35,599 nucleotides of DNA from Gammaproteobacteria bacterium (GTDB taxonomy: Bacteria > Pseudomonadota > Gammaproteobacteria > Pseudomonadales > Azotimanducaceae): NCBI GenBank assembly GCA_021773555.1, contig JAJFKA010000180.1:1-35599 (forward strand). Reading direction: 5' to 3'. Each line of letters starts with the position of its first letter. Within the stretch, counting starts at the first letter, position 1. Made by a program: the position numbers and the translations under genes. The notes beneath the pieces are model-generated. The model ran no database searches. It saw nothing but the letters and a program-made list of their open reading frames with translations, and was not told the DNA's origin. Shown here in pieces: positions 26,173 through 34,307 of the stretch.

Positions 26173-26211
26173 ATTTCAGCACTGGATTTCAGCACTGGAT
26201 TTCAGCACTGG
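26173..26211. repeat. three perfect 13-bp tandem repeats
   Basis: The unit ATTTCAGCACTGG is repeated three times without a mismatch (26173-26185, 26186-26198, 26199-26211). It lies between the terminator and the end of metR. It may be a small variable-number tandem repeat; no function is evident. Confidence 0.95.
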
Positions 26212-26274
26212 TCTTCTGGTTTTAGCCATTTCCGGGAATGCTAATTTTCGCACAGCGTTCACGAACGAACAGGA

Positions 26275-27198
26275 TCACTCGGAAGACACAGTCCTGATAT
26301 CACTGAGTGTTGAAAAACAGGTTTCTACTGCGGTGCCAAGAAAATCTTCCATGTAGGGAGCGGTTCGCTGGTCTTCTCGAATCGCCGCATAGAGTGTGCA
26401 CCACAACCCAGACTCACCCAGCTTGTTGGCAACAATCGTCTGATTCTCAAGGTACTCTGTCAACGCCCAGTTTGGCAGGCAGGCAACGCCACGACCACTC
26501 GCCACCAGTTGTACCATCATCGGCGTCAGTTCAGCCGTTCTAATGGCGCTTGGTTCCAGATCAAACAGATCCAGAAAGCGGGTAAATACATCCAGCCTGT
26601 CTCGATCTACCGGGTAAGTTATTAGCGTCTGCGTTACCAGGTCTTCCGGCACAATGAAGGGTTTCTTCGCCAGTGGGTGCGATCGTGACAAAGCCATCAT
26701 TGCCTCATAGCGAAACAAGGGCTCATAGTGCACCCCAGGCAGATCGACGGGATCTGAAGTAATAACCAGATCCAGGTCCCCCCTCGCCAGAGCTGGCAAG
26801 GGCGCAAAATTAAAGCCTCCGGTCAGGTCCAGTTCCACTTCCGGCCAATTACCGCGGTAACGATTAATACAGGGAATCAGCCATTGGAAACAACTGTGAC
26901 ACTCAATACAAATATGCAATCTGCCGGCTTCGCCGCCCGCGAGCCGTGCGATGTCCCGTTCCGCTCCACGCACCATCGGAATGATCTCATCTGCCAGATT
27001 CAACAACCGTCGTCCTGCGCTTGTGAACCGAGGCGGGCGAGTTTTACGAATGAAAATGATGCATTCGAGCCGGTCTTCGAGATCCTTGAGCTGATGGGAC
27101 AAGGCTGATTGCGTCAGAAACAAGCGATCCGCAGCCTCCACAAGACTCCCGGTATCGCGCAATGCAATCAGCGTCTTTAAATGGCGTATTTCGATCAT
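26275..27198 (-). CDS. metR: LysR-family regulator MetR
   Basis: This 307-aa protein closely follows E. coli MetR along its length: MIEIRHLKTLIALRDTGSL, TQSALSHQLKDLEDRL, the family-specific IECHSCFQWLIP, and LVITSDPVDLPGVHYEPLF. MetR activates methionine-synthesis genes with homocysteine as co-effector. It has an N-terminal winged helix-turn-helix (about residues 1-60) and a periplasmic-binding-like effector domain. The ATG at 27198 matches the E. coli start and has AGGTG upstream; a GTG at 27204 is an alternative. MetR usually sits divergent from metE or another met gene, but here the divergent neighbour is an HD phosphohydrolase. Confidence 0.92.
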   Translation of the reverse strand: MIEIRHLKTLIALRDTGSLVEAADRLFLTQSALSHQLKDLEDRLECIIFIRKTRPPRFTSAGRRLLNLADEIIPMVRGAERDIARLAGGEAGRLHICIECHSCFQWLIPCINRYRGNWPEVELDLTGGFNFAPLPALARGDLDLVITSDPVDLPGVHYEPLFRYEAMMALSRSHPLAKKPFIVPEDLVTQTLITYPVDRDRLDVFTRFLDLFDLEPSAIRTAELTPMMVQLVASGRGVACLPNWALTEYLENQTIVANKLGESGLWCTLYAAIREDQRTAPYMEDFLGTAVETCFSTLSDIRTVSSE

Positions 27199-27341
27199 AA
27201 TCACACCTAAAGTGAGAGTGATTCATGCAAAAAGCAATACTACCTTAATTTCGTTCACGAACACAAAAATCCAATAAGCACTTGACTCGACGCATCCAGA
27301 CGACACAATAACTGACTTGCACATAACAATTGAATTTGATC

Positions 27342-28292
27342 ATGTTTAACGCCTTATCAGTTGTTATCGAAGCTTTTCTGGATGAAATCGTTGAGCACTA
27401 TGTCAATGTCTACGGCAATAATCCTGACGATATCCACCAGTTGGTGGCCAACGCCAGAAACGCGCTCGAAATAATTGGCAATAGTGATGCGCCTTACCAC
27501 GATACTAACCATACTATTATGGTGACCGCCGTCGGAATGGAAATTCTCCGGGGTAAAGTGCTTATTGAGGGAGGTGTTTCGGCCCGGGATTGGGTCCATT
27601 TTGTCATCTCGTTGCTGAACCACGATATCGGCTATGTCCGCGGTATCTGTCGCGCTGACCGAAATGGTCGTTACGCTGTCAATGGCGAGTACGAAACGAT
27701 CGCCCCCCCTGCCGGTTCAACCGATGCGTTCCTGACGCCCTATCACGTGGATCGCGCAAAAATGTACATTTCCGAAAGATTTGCCCAGGTGGATTCAATC
27801 GACGTCGAGGTGATCTGCAGAAACATCGAGCGCACCAGATTCCCCGTGCCCAGCGAAGAAGACCATCAGGAATCAACTGACTTTCCAGGACTAATTCGGG
27901 CCGCTGACCTGATCGGTCAACTCGCTGATCCCTCATATATCAGGAAAATCTCATCACTGTTCGCGGAATTCAAGGAGACCGGGCAGGCAGCTAAAATGGG
28001 ATATACCACCGCAGCTGACCTTCGCGCAGGTTATCCCCGGTTTTTCTGGGATGTGGTCACGCCTTTTATTACCGAAGGCCTGCGCTTCCTGCGCCGGACC
28101 CAGGAAGGTCAGACATGGGTTGCCAATCTTTATGCCAATGTCTTTACAGAAGAGCATGAAGCGCCTGCCTATGGCCCGGAACGCAGGTTCGATACCGAAC
28201 GTCGTGACGAGTCCGACACGGTCTTCAAGATCAAGGAGATCTCTGAAAACGACAAGCGTCGTCAGGGGCGTAGAACCACCGACGACGAATAG
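27342..28292 (+). CDS. HD-domain metal-dependent phosphohydrolase (PDEase-like)
   Basis: This 316-aa protein has an HD metal site: His53 and His57 in PYHDTNHTIMV, His94-Asp95 in LLNHDIGYV, and a later Asp in IRAADLIGQLADP. The Y-H-x3-H spacing and the order of motifs recall class I cyclic-nucleotide phosphodiesterases rather than HD-GYP proteins. No sensory domain is attached; the C-terminal tail is charged (RRDESDTVFKIKEI). The substrate could be a cyclic nucleotide or another phosphoester. A TTG at 27330 is a possible alternative start. No clear ribosome binding site precedes the ATG. It diverges from metR. Confidence 0.82.
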   Translation: MFNALSVVIEAFLDEIVEHYVNVYGNNPDDIHQLVANARNALEIIGNSDAPYHDTNHTIMVTAVGMEILRGKVLIEGGVSARDWVHFVISLLNHDIGYVRGICRADRNGRYAVNGEYETIAPPAGSTDAFLTPYHVDRAKMYISERFAQVDSIDVEVICRNIERTRFPVPSEEDHQESTDFPGLIRAADLIGQLADPSYIRKISSLFAEFKETGQAAKMGYTTAADLRAGYPRFFWDVVTPFITEGLRFLRRTQEGQTWVANLYANVFTEEHEAPAYGPERRFDTERRDESDTVFKIKEISENDKRRQGRRTTDDE

Positions 28293-28388
28293 CAGGAGCA
28301 ACTGGCGGACTCGCATTCGCCGGGAAAAATCCGTAAACTCCCCCACTTTTCAGCCCCTCCGGCACCGCCAATTGACGGGATTCACATA

Positions 28389-29678
28389 TTGTCCAGCAGT
28401 AAAGCACTGACTCCCGCACCCATCCGAAAACTGAAAATCGCGCTTCTGGGGTACCGCAGCAATCCTTACAGTGGCGGACAGGGTATCTACATCCGGTACC
28501 TGAGCAAGGCGCTGGTAGAGGCCGGCCACAGCGTTGACGTCATCTCCGGTGAGCCATACCCGCAATTGGACAATCGCGTGACCCTGATCAAACTGCCCGG
28601 ATTGAACCTGTTCGAATCCGATAACCACACTTTGGCGTTGCGACCTCGTCATCTACTTTCCTACACCGACTTTTTTGAATGGTTCAGCATGCTGACCGGT
28701 GGCTTTCCGGAACCCTACACTTTTGGGCGCCGCCTGGTTAAGTATTTTGCAACTGTAAAACCTGATTACGATATCGTTCACGACAACCAGAGCCTCTGTT
28801 ACGGGCTACTGCACATTCAAGCTCAGGTGCCCGTTATCGCGACGATTCACCATCCAATCACCAGCGATCTGGCAATTGCGCTCGACAATGAAGCGAACTG
28901 GCAAATGCGCCTGCTGATCAGACGCTGGCATTCTTTCCTGGGCATGCAAAAGAAAGTCGTGCCAAAACTCGCCCATCTGGTGACCGTGTCCCGGGTCTCA
29001 CAGGCTGATGTGGCCACAGCCTTCGCGATTGATCCTGGGAAAATCGAAGTTGTGCCTAACGGCATCGATACCGAGGTGTTCAAGCCCTGCACGGACATCA
29101 AGCGACGACCCTATCGAATTATGGCAACCGCCAGTGCCGACGCACCGCTAAAGGGCCTGGACTACCTGCTAAATGCCATCGCCCTGTCGACTCATCAGTA
29201 TCCGTTGATTGAACTCGTGGTACTTGGCAAGCTCAAGGAGGATGGGGAATCCAAAAAAATTATTGCCAGGCTAGGGCTCGCTGAGCGAATCCATTTCGTT
29301 TCCGGTATTGAGACAGAAGCACTTGTGAGACTTTATGCCGAATCTACCCTGGTGGTCGTGCCCTCAATTTACGAGGGCTTTGGATTACCCGCAGGTGAGG
29401 CCATGGCTTGCGGGCTGCCAGTCATTTCTACCAACGGAGGTGCACTACCGGAGGTCGTGGGTGACTGCGGTATCATCGTCCCCACCAGAGATGCGCAGGC
29501 GATTGCGGATGCAATTGATACATTATTCAGGCACCCGGAACGACGTGAACAACTTGGACTACGTGCCAGGCAACGCATCCTCGAGCACTTCAGCTGGAAG
29601 ATTGCGGCCAGGCAGATGCTGGCGCTGTATGCCCATATGATTGGACTGGAGGAATGCGATGTCACTGCAGACAATTGA
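28389..29678 (+). CDS. GT4-family glycosyltransferase
   Basis: This 429-aa GT-B-fold glycosyltransferase has an N-terminal acceptor domain (GGQGIYIRYLSKALVEAGHSV) and a C-terminal nucleotide-sugar domain with IEVVPNGIDTEVF and the E-x7-E motif in EGFGLPAGEAMACGLPVIST. It retains the anomeric configuration in characterised relatives. The start is TTG, the only reasonable start, since no ATG lies nearby. It is followed with a 20-bp overlap by a methyltransferase gene and later by a toroid-protein gene, so the acceptor may be a lipid or a small molecule modified by all three. No signal peptide or membrane helix was seen. Confidence 0.88.
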   Translation: MSSSKALTPAPIRKLKIALLGYRSNPYSGGQGIYIRYLSKALVEAGHSVDVISGEPYPQLDNRVTLIKLPGLNLFESDNHTLALRPRHLLSYTDFFEWFSMLTGGFPEPYTFGRRLVKYFATVKPDYDIVHDNQSLCYGLLHIQAQVPVIATIHHPITSDLAIALDNEANWQMRLLIRRWHSFLGMQKKVVPKLAHLVTVSRVSQADVATAFAIDPGKIEVVPNGIDTEVFKPCTDIKRRPYRIMATASADAPLKGLDYLLNAIALSTHQYPLIELVVLGKLKEDGESKKIIARLGLAERIHFVSGIETEALVRLYAESTLVVVPSIYEGFGLPAGEAMACGLPVISTNGGALPEVVGDCGIIVPTRDAQAIADAIDTLFRHPERREQLGLRARQRILEHFSWKIAARQMLALYAHMIGLEECDVTADN

Positions 29679-30387
29679 TTTTGACCGTCTTGGACTTGAA
29701 GATCAGGATCGTATTCTGGACCTGGGTTGTGGCGAGGGCCGCCACGCCATTTCCGCGTACATGGTTAAAAACGTCGAAGCCGTTGGCATCGATCTGTCTC
29801 TGGCCGACCTGGAAACAACCCGTACGCGATTTACCGAGTTTCTTGAGCCTGACAATAAGGAGAAGAGCCTGGTTTTATCCGTGGCCAACGGATACCAGCT
29901 TCCGTTCTCTGATGAACAATTTGACAAGGTAATCTGCTCCGAGGTACTTGAACATATTCCCGATTACCGTGCCGTGATTGCAGAGATACACAGAGTGTTA
30001 AAGCCTGGAGGCATTTTTGCGGTCAGTGTGCCACGATTCTTCCCAGAGTGGATTTGCTGGCAGTTGAGCGATGAGTACCACGAGGTGGAGGGTGGGCACA
30101 TCCGGATATTTAACGCCGGCCACCTGCACCAGGACGTCGCCAGTCAGGGATTTGAGAAATTTGCACATCATCATGCGCACGCTCTGCACGTACCCTACTG
30201 GTGGTTAAAGTGTTTTTTTTGGCGAGACGACAGCGAAGCTCAGGCAAAACCAGTTACCCTGTACCATCAGTTCCTGGTCTGGGACCTGATGAAGCAACCA
30301 CGGCTTACCTACTGGCTGGACAGAATTCTGAATCCGATTCTGGGCAAGAGTGTTGTGATGTATTACGTCAAGAGAAACGCGCACTAA
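29659..30387 (+). CDS. class I SAM-dependent methyltransferase
   Basis: This 242-aa protein has the Rossmann methyltransferase motifs: ILDLGCGEGRHAIS (motif I, residues 19-32), VEAVGIDLSLADLE with the acidic end of strand 2, FDKVICSEVLEHI (motif IV) and LKPGGIFAVSVPRFFPEW. It resembles the Methyltransf_11/UbiE-like group. The C-terminal half has aromatic and basic residues (HVPYWWLKCFFWR) that could contact a lipid-like substrate. The ATG at 29659 has GGAGG upstream. The start overlaps the GT4 gene by 20 bp, so the two are translationally linked. Confidence 0.88.
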   Translation: MSLQTIDFDRLGLEDQDRILDLGCGEGRHAISAYMVKNVEAVGIDLSLADLETTRTRFTEFLEPDNKEKSLVLSVANGYQLPFSDEQFDKVICSEVLEHIPDYRAVIAEIHRVLKPGGIFAVSVPRFFPEWICWQLSDEYHEVEGGHIRIFNAGHLHQDVASQGFEKFAHHHAHALHVPYWWLKCFFWRDDSEAQAKPVTLYHQFLVWDLMKQPRLTYWLDRILNPILGKSVVMYYVKRNAH

Positions 30388-30559
30388 CCGTGTAGGTCCA
30401 CTCAAAGAACCGCGCGATCATGATAAGGAACCGATTTTAAAGACCTGTTAGTATGCGCGATCAGGATTGAGAATGGTGGCCGCCGGCACGCACATTCCCT
30501 ACAACAATGCCTGACACGAATTTCAGCCACGAACGACTTAATGTTAAACGGGAACGACA

Positions 30560-31642
30560 GTGACTAACGTATATGTTTCGATGGGGTTTTTCCCAGCCGA
30601 TTATTTTACAGATACCGTCCAGTACATTGTCCGATCCCAGCAGCCGGATGGCTCTATCCCCTGGTTCGATGGTGCCTGCACCGACCCCTGGGACCACGTT
30701 GAATCTGCGATGGGACTGGTAATCGGTGGTCGCTACGACGAGGCCAGAGCAGCCTACGACTGGCTGAAGACCAACCAGCTCCCAAATGGAAGTTGGCTGG
30801 CAGCCTATAAGGATGGGGTTGTAGAAGATGGTACCAGAGCGGAATCTAATTTTGTCGCTTACATCGCAACCGGAGTCTGGCACTACTACCTGGTCACCGG
30901 TGACGTTAAGTTTCTGGAAGCCATGTGGCCAGTGGTCAATGACGCCATCAGTTTCGTCCTGCGCCTTCGGGGAGAGCAAGGACAGATCTATTGGGCGGAA
31001 GATACCAGCCTTGGCATCCGTGAAGATTCACTGATTACCGGCTGCAGCAGTATTTACAAGAGCCTGGAGTGTGCCCTGAATATTGCCACGAAGCTGGACG
31101 TGAAGATGAGCCACTGGGCAATGGCGCGGACCCGCCTCGGCAACGCACTGACCCATCACCCGGATTGTTTTGATCGAACCTGGGACAGCAAAAGCCGATT
31201 CGCCATGGACTGGTTTTATCCAGTCCTGACCGGTGTCATCAGGGGCCATGCTGCAAACCAGCATCTACTCTCGAGATGGGACGAGTTCGTGGTCAACGGT
31301 CTGGGGAGTCGTTGCGTTAATGATGAACCCTGGGTCACGGTTGCTGAGTCCTGTGAGCTGGTAATGGCGCTATTAGGCGTTGGCCAGTACCAGCGGGCAG
31401 TGCAATTGTTCAGCTGGTTACACCAGTTCAGGGATGACGATGGCTCTTACTGGACGGGTTATGTGTTCAGGGATGAAGCACTCTGGCCGCTGGAGCGACC
31501 GACCTGGACCGCTGGTGCCATTATGCTGGCCGCGGACGCCTTGTCCAACCATACGGGTGCAGCACACCTGTTTACGGAAGTCAGCACAATCAACGCTGCT
31601 GCTGATACGGTTAAAATCAACTACGGACCCGGCAGCGACTGA
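30560..31642 (+). CDS. alpha/alpha-toroid (prenyltransferase/six-hairpin-like) protein
   Basis: This 360-aa protein appears to be a repeat-based alpha/alpha barrel, like the squalene-hopene-cyclase, prenyltransferase and GH15-type glucoamylase families. The pattern QQPDGSIPWFDGACTDPWDH, AYDWLKTNQLPNGSWLAAY and LFSWLHQFRDDDGSYWTGY repeats a Q-x2-DG-S-x-W-like unit. No catalytic DxDD cyclase motif or signal peptide is evident, so catalysis is unproven. It may hydrolyse or bind a glycan. The start is GTG; an upstream in-frame TAA closes the frame just before it. It lies 172 bp after the methyltransferase gene. A 7-bp hairpin (TGATACC/GGTATCA) spans its stop codon. Confidence 0.75.
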   Translation: MTNVYVSMGFFPADYFTDTVQYIVRSQQPDGSIPWFDGACTDPWDHVESAMGLVIGGRYDEARAAYDWLKTNQLPNGSWLAAYKDGVVEDGTRAESNFVAYIATGVWHYYLVTGDVKFLEAMWPVVNDAISFVLRLRGEQGQIYWAEDTSLGIREDSLITGCSSIYKSLECALNIATKLDVKMSHWAMARTRLGNALTHHPDCFDRTWDSKSRFAMDWFYPVLTGVIRGHAANQHLLSRWDEFVVNGLGSRCVNDEPWVTVAESCELVMALLGVGQYQRAVQLFSWLHQFRDDDGSYWTGYVFRDEALWPLERPTWTAGAIMLAADALSNHTGAAHLFTEVSTINAAADTVKINYGPGSD

Positions 31643-31675
31643 TACCGATCGTTTCCTGCTGGTATCAAAGCCAAA

Positions 31676-32287
31676 TCAGAATCTACGCAGCAATCCAAGC
31701 GTCTTGACCATGGGCAGTTCGCAAAACAGCCCGGATGCCAGAGCCAGTTGGAAGATCGTGTAGGGCGCCTGCCCTCCGTCAGCCGGATCCTTGAAAATAT
31801 CATGAATTGCTAGCACTCCTCCGGGTACGATATGCATCGCCCAGGCACGATAGTCTGTCATGGCCGCCTCGAGGCTATGGCCGCCGTCGATAAACACCAT
31901 GCCGAGCGGCGTTGCCCAGTGACGGGCAGCGACACCGGAGGGAGAGACGATGGGAACAACAGTGTCCTCAAGGTCGGCAACACGCATTGTTTTCCTGAAC
32001 GTGCGGAAGGAATCCATCAGCTCGACCTGTGAATCAAACAGCTCAGTGTCGTGATACGCCTCACCGGGCTGGTGTTCCTCAGAGCCCCGGTGATGATCCA
32101 CAGCAAACAAGGTGCTCCCCTGTGAACGGCAGGCGTCGCCGAGGTAAACGGTTGATTTTCCACAGTAGCTGCCGACCTCCAGACACGGACCCAGGCGCGT
32201 TGTAGTGACGCAGTACTGGTGCAGCGCTTCTCCCTCAACCGGGTCCAGGAAGCCCTTGACCAGGTCTATGTCGATGGGAAGCTTCAT
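31676..32287 (-). CDS. class I SAM methyltransferase (Methyltransf_24-like)
   Basis: This 203-aa protein shows LEVGSYCGKST (motif I, residues 36-46), then FIDGGHSLEAAMTDYRAW and PGGVLAIHDIF, a signature of Methyltransf_24/CmcI-type O- or N-methyltransferases found in glycan, rhamnosyl and antibiotic clusters. The ATG at 32287 starts one base after the stop of the small membrane protein gene, so they are cotranscribed. It converges on the toroid gene with a 33-bp gap. A longer reading from 32350 runs into that small gene and is unlikely. Confidence 0.85.
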   Translation of the reverse strand: MKLPIDIDLVKGFLDPVEGEALHQYCVTTTRLGPCLEVGSYCGKSTVYLGDACRSQGSTLFAVDHHRGSEEHQPGEAYHDTELFDSQVELMDSFRTFRKTMRVADLEDTVVPIVSPSGVAARHWATPLGMVFIDGGHSLEAAMTDYRAWAMHIVPGGVLAIHDIFKDPADGGQAPYTIFQLALASGLFCELPMVKTLGLLRRF

Positions 32288-32288
32288 G

Positions 32289-32501
32289 TCAAAAAGTAAA
32301 GAAGATGAACAAATAGACGGGAACGAGGATGATCGCGGCGTAACACACAATGTTGTTCAGCGCCGGCCATTTTTGCGCTTCGGACAGGGGAAATTTATCT
32401 CCCAGGAGCAGCCAGGTACAACACCCCAGAATTATGGCTAACATAATGCTGAACATAATGAGTCCCATATGATTGCATGCCGTCCGCAAAGATTGACGCA
32501 T
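32289..32501 (-). CDS. small two-TM membrane protein (70 aa)
   Basis: This 70-aa protein has two membrane helices (GLIMFSIMLAIILGCCTWLLL and NNIVCYAAIILVPVYLFIFF), with a short loop between them and a short N-terminus. No family is recognised. The start is ATG at 32501; an ATG at 32468 (MGLIMF) is a shorter alternative. It starts 30 bp after the moeA stop and ends one base before the methyltransferase start, so it seems to link the moa/moe operon and the methyltransferase on one transcript. Confidence 0.65.
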   Translation of the reverse strand: MRQSLRTACNHMGLIMFSIMLAIILGCCTWLLLGDKFPLSEAQKWPALNNIVCYAAIILVPVYLFIFFTF

Positions 32502-32531
32502 GATACCACGCAGCACTGGCGGTCGAATAAA

Positions 32532-33725
32532 CTAGAACAGGTAATATTTAAGCCTGTCACCCGGTTCGACAGCCTGACCCAGTTCGACCTCAGCGAGCGC
32601 GTTGGCCCAACTCAACGATGACATAACACCCGAACCCTGCTCAACAAACTTGCTCAGCCTGTTAATCCCGTCGTCAGGTTGCGCACAGACCCGAAGGTAT
32701 TCGCGACGTCCGCCAGCGGCATGGCTGAAATCTGCTTCTCCCCAGAACCAGGGAAGCGGCTCCCCCTCCCCTCCTTGAAAGGCAACAAGGTATGGTCTGG
32801 CAATAAGCATGAAAGTAACGAAGGTAGACACGGGATTACCTGGCAGACCGAAGAACGGCGTGCCGCCAACCCTTCCAAACGCCAGCGGTTTGCCGGGCTT
32901 GATTGCAATACGCCAGATTTCAAGACTACCGAGCCTTTCCAGAGCAGCTCGAACATGATCCTCCTCCCCCACCGAGACGCCGCCGGTACTCAGAATGCAA
33001 TCGCTCACGGAGGCACCTTTCAATAGCGCCGATTCAGTTGCCGCCGGGGTATCTTTGACCACGCCCAGATCAATCACTTCCATTCCGAGGTTGGTGAGCA
33101 ATCCCGACAACGCATACCGATTCGAGTTGTAAATCTCTCCGGGCTGGAGTTGCCCAGGCGGTTCCACCAGCTCATCCCCGGTAGACATGATGGAGATTTT
33201 CAGGGGTTCGAAAACCTCAACCTGCGCAAATCCGGACGATGCCAGGAGCCCCAGGTCTTGCGGACGCAGCAATCGTCCTTTGCGAAGAATTGTGGTTCCG
33301 ATCGCAATATCCTGGCCAGCAGGTCTGACATTCTCACCCTGGACAGGTGCAATGCTAATCCTGACTCGCTCACCCACTGCCTCGGTATCCTCCTGAATCA
33401 CAACCGAGTCCGCTCCTTCCGGCATCGGCGCGCCGGTAAAGATCCGGGCAATGGTTCCAGGCTTCAGCACGCCGCCAACCTTGCCTGCAGGAATACGCTG
33501 GGAAACCTCATAATCAGCCCCGGCCGCGATGTCGATGCAATTCACGGCGTATCCATCCATGGCACTGTTTGCAGCAGGCGGGACACTTATCCCCGAGACA
33601 GTGTCAGTCGCCAGGTAGTGGCCCAGGGCCTGGTCCAGCGGACGTTTGACGGTATGCGATGTAGGCGTCACGCGCGACAGGAGATCGGCAACAACATCAT
33701 CAACCGGCGTTAACGGTTGTGCCAC
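32532..33725 (-). CDS. moeA: molybdopterin molybdotransferase MoeA
   Basis: MoeA (397 aa; 411 in E. coli) inserts molybdate into adenylylated molybdopterin, the last step in forming the molybdenum cofactor. The motifs are in order: PPAANSAMDGYAV, ARIFTGAPMPEGADSVVIQED, ISIMSTGDELVEP, LSTGGVSVGEEDHV, and GKPLAFGRVGGTPFFGLPGNPVS. The start is GTG, supported by an AAAGGAGG Shine-Dalgarno with six bases spacing. The GTG overlaps the moaB TAG by one base. It is cotranscribed with moaB. Confidence 0.95.
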   Translation of the reverse strand: MAQPLTPVDDVVADLLSRVTPTSHTVKRPLDQALGHYLATDTVSGISVPPAANSAMDGYAVNCIDIAAGADYEVSQRIPAGKVGGVLKPGTIARIFTGAPMPEGADSVVIQEDTEAVGERVRISIAPVQGENVRPAGQDIAIGTTILRKGRLLRPQDLGLLASSGFAQVEVFEPLKISIMSTGDELVEPPGQLQPGEIYNSNRYALSGLLTNLGMEVIDLGVVKDTPAATESALLKGASVSDCILSTGGVSVGEEDHVRAALERLGSLEIWRIAIKPGKPLAFGRVGGTPFFGLPGNPVSTFVTFMLIARPYLVAFQGGEGEPLPWFWGEADFSHAAGGRREYLRVCAQPDDGINRLSKFVEQGSGVMSSLSWANALAEVELGQAVEPGDRLKYYLF

Positions 33726-34228
33726 TAGTGGCCTCCTTTACGTATCAACTCCGCAAAATTACAGGGACGAAAGGTTATATCCAGTTGCTCTTTCAGAATG
33801 CCGTTCCATCCCGTGCGACAAGCACCGGTGGACCCCGGCATGCAAAATATCAGGGTATCGTTCGCCATTCCGCCAAGTGCGCGAGACTGCACTGTGGAAG
33901 TCCCGATTTCCTGGAAAGAAAGTGCTCTGAACAATTCGCCGAAACCGTCGATCTGCGAATCGAGTAGCGGCGTAATGGCTTCCGGGGTGGAATCTCTCGT
34001 CGTAAACCCCGTTCCGCCCGTTATCAGGATCACTTCAATTTCCGGGTTTGCAATCCACAGAGAAACTACCGACCGCAACCGATAGATATCATCAATCTCG
34101 ATCTTTCGGTCGATCAGCAGATGCTGACTCTCCTGTAGCGCATCGCACAAAAACTGACCCGAAGTATCCGTCTCGACGGTGCGCGTATCCGAGACCGTTA
34201 ACACCGCTATTTTCAGACTGCCTGTCAT
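33725..34228 (-). CDS. moaB: molybdenum cofactor biosynthesis protein MoaB
   Basis: MoaB (167 aa; 170 in E. coli) belongs to the MoaB/Mog family, which adenylylates molybdopterin. The conserved core GGTGFTTRDSTPEAITPLLD is present, followed by ALGGMANDTLIFCMPGSTGACRTGW, which holds the phosphate-binding loop. The ATG at 34228 has AGGGA upstream. The stop is shared by one base with the moeA start. Its 5' end diverges from the cyclic-nucleotide-binding gene with a 79-bp gap that must hold both promoters. Confidence 0.94.
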   Translation of the reverse strand: MTGSLKIAVLTVSDTRTVETDTSGQFLCDALQESQHLLIDRKIEIDDIYRLRSVVSLWIANPEIEVILITGGTGFTTRDSTPEAITPLLDSQIDGFGELFRALSFQEIGTSTVQSRALGGMANDTLIFCMPGSTGACRTGWNGILKEQLDITFRPCNFAELIRKGGH

Positions 34229-34307
34229 CCGTTTTCCCTGCCCCCGGACTTGCCTTAGCCACTCAAGATCGCCATCATACCCCGACTAATTCAGGAAGCG
34301 AAAACTT

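Noticed and set aside
26102-26356. 84-codon ORF on the + strand
   Set aside because: It runs through the terminator and the tandem repeats and overlaps the 3' end of metR, and its sequence looks non-protein-like.
27199-27341. MetR boxes (TGAA-N5-TTCA)
   Set aside because: TGAATTTGATCA and TTCGTTCACGAA are near matches only, so no operator is claimed.
33150-33713. 187-codon ORF on the + strand
   Set aside because: It is the antisense shadow of moeA; Arg- and His-rich composition is typical of a wrong frame.
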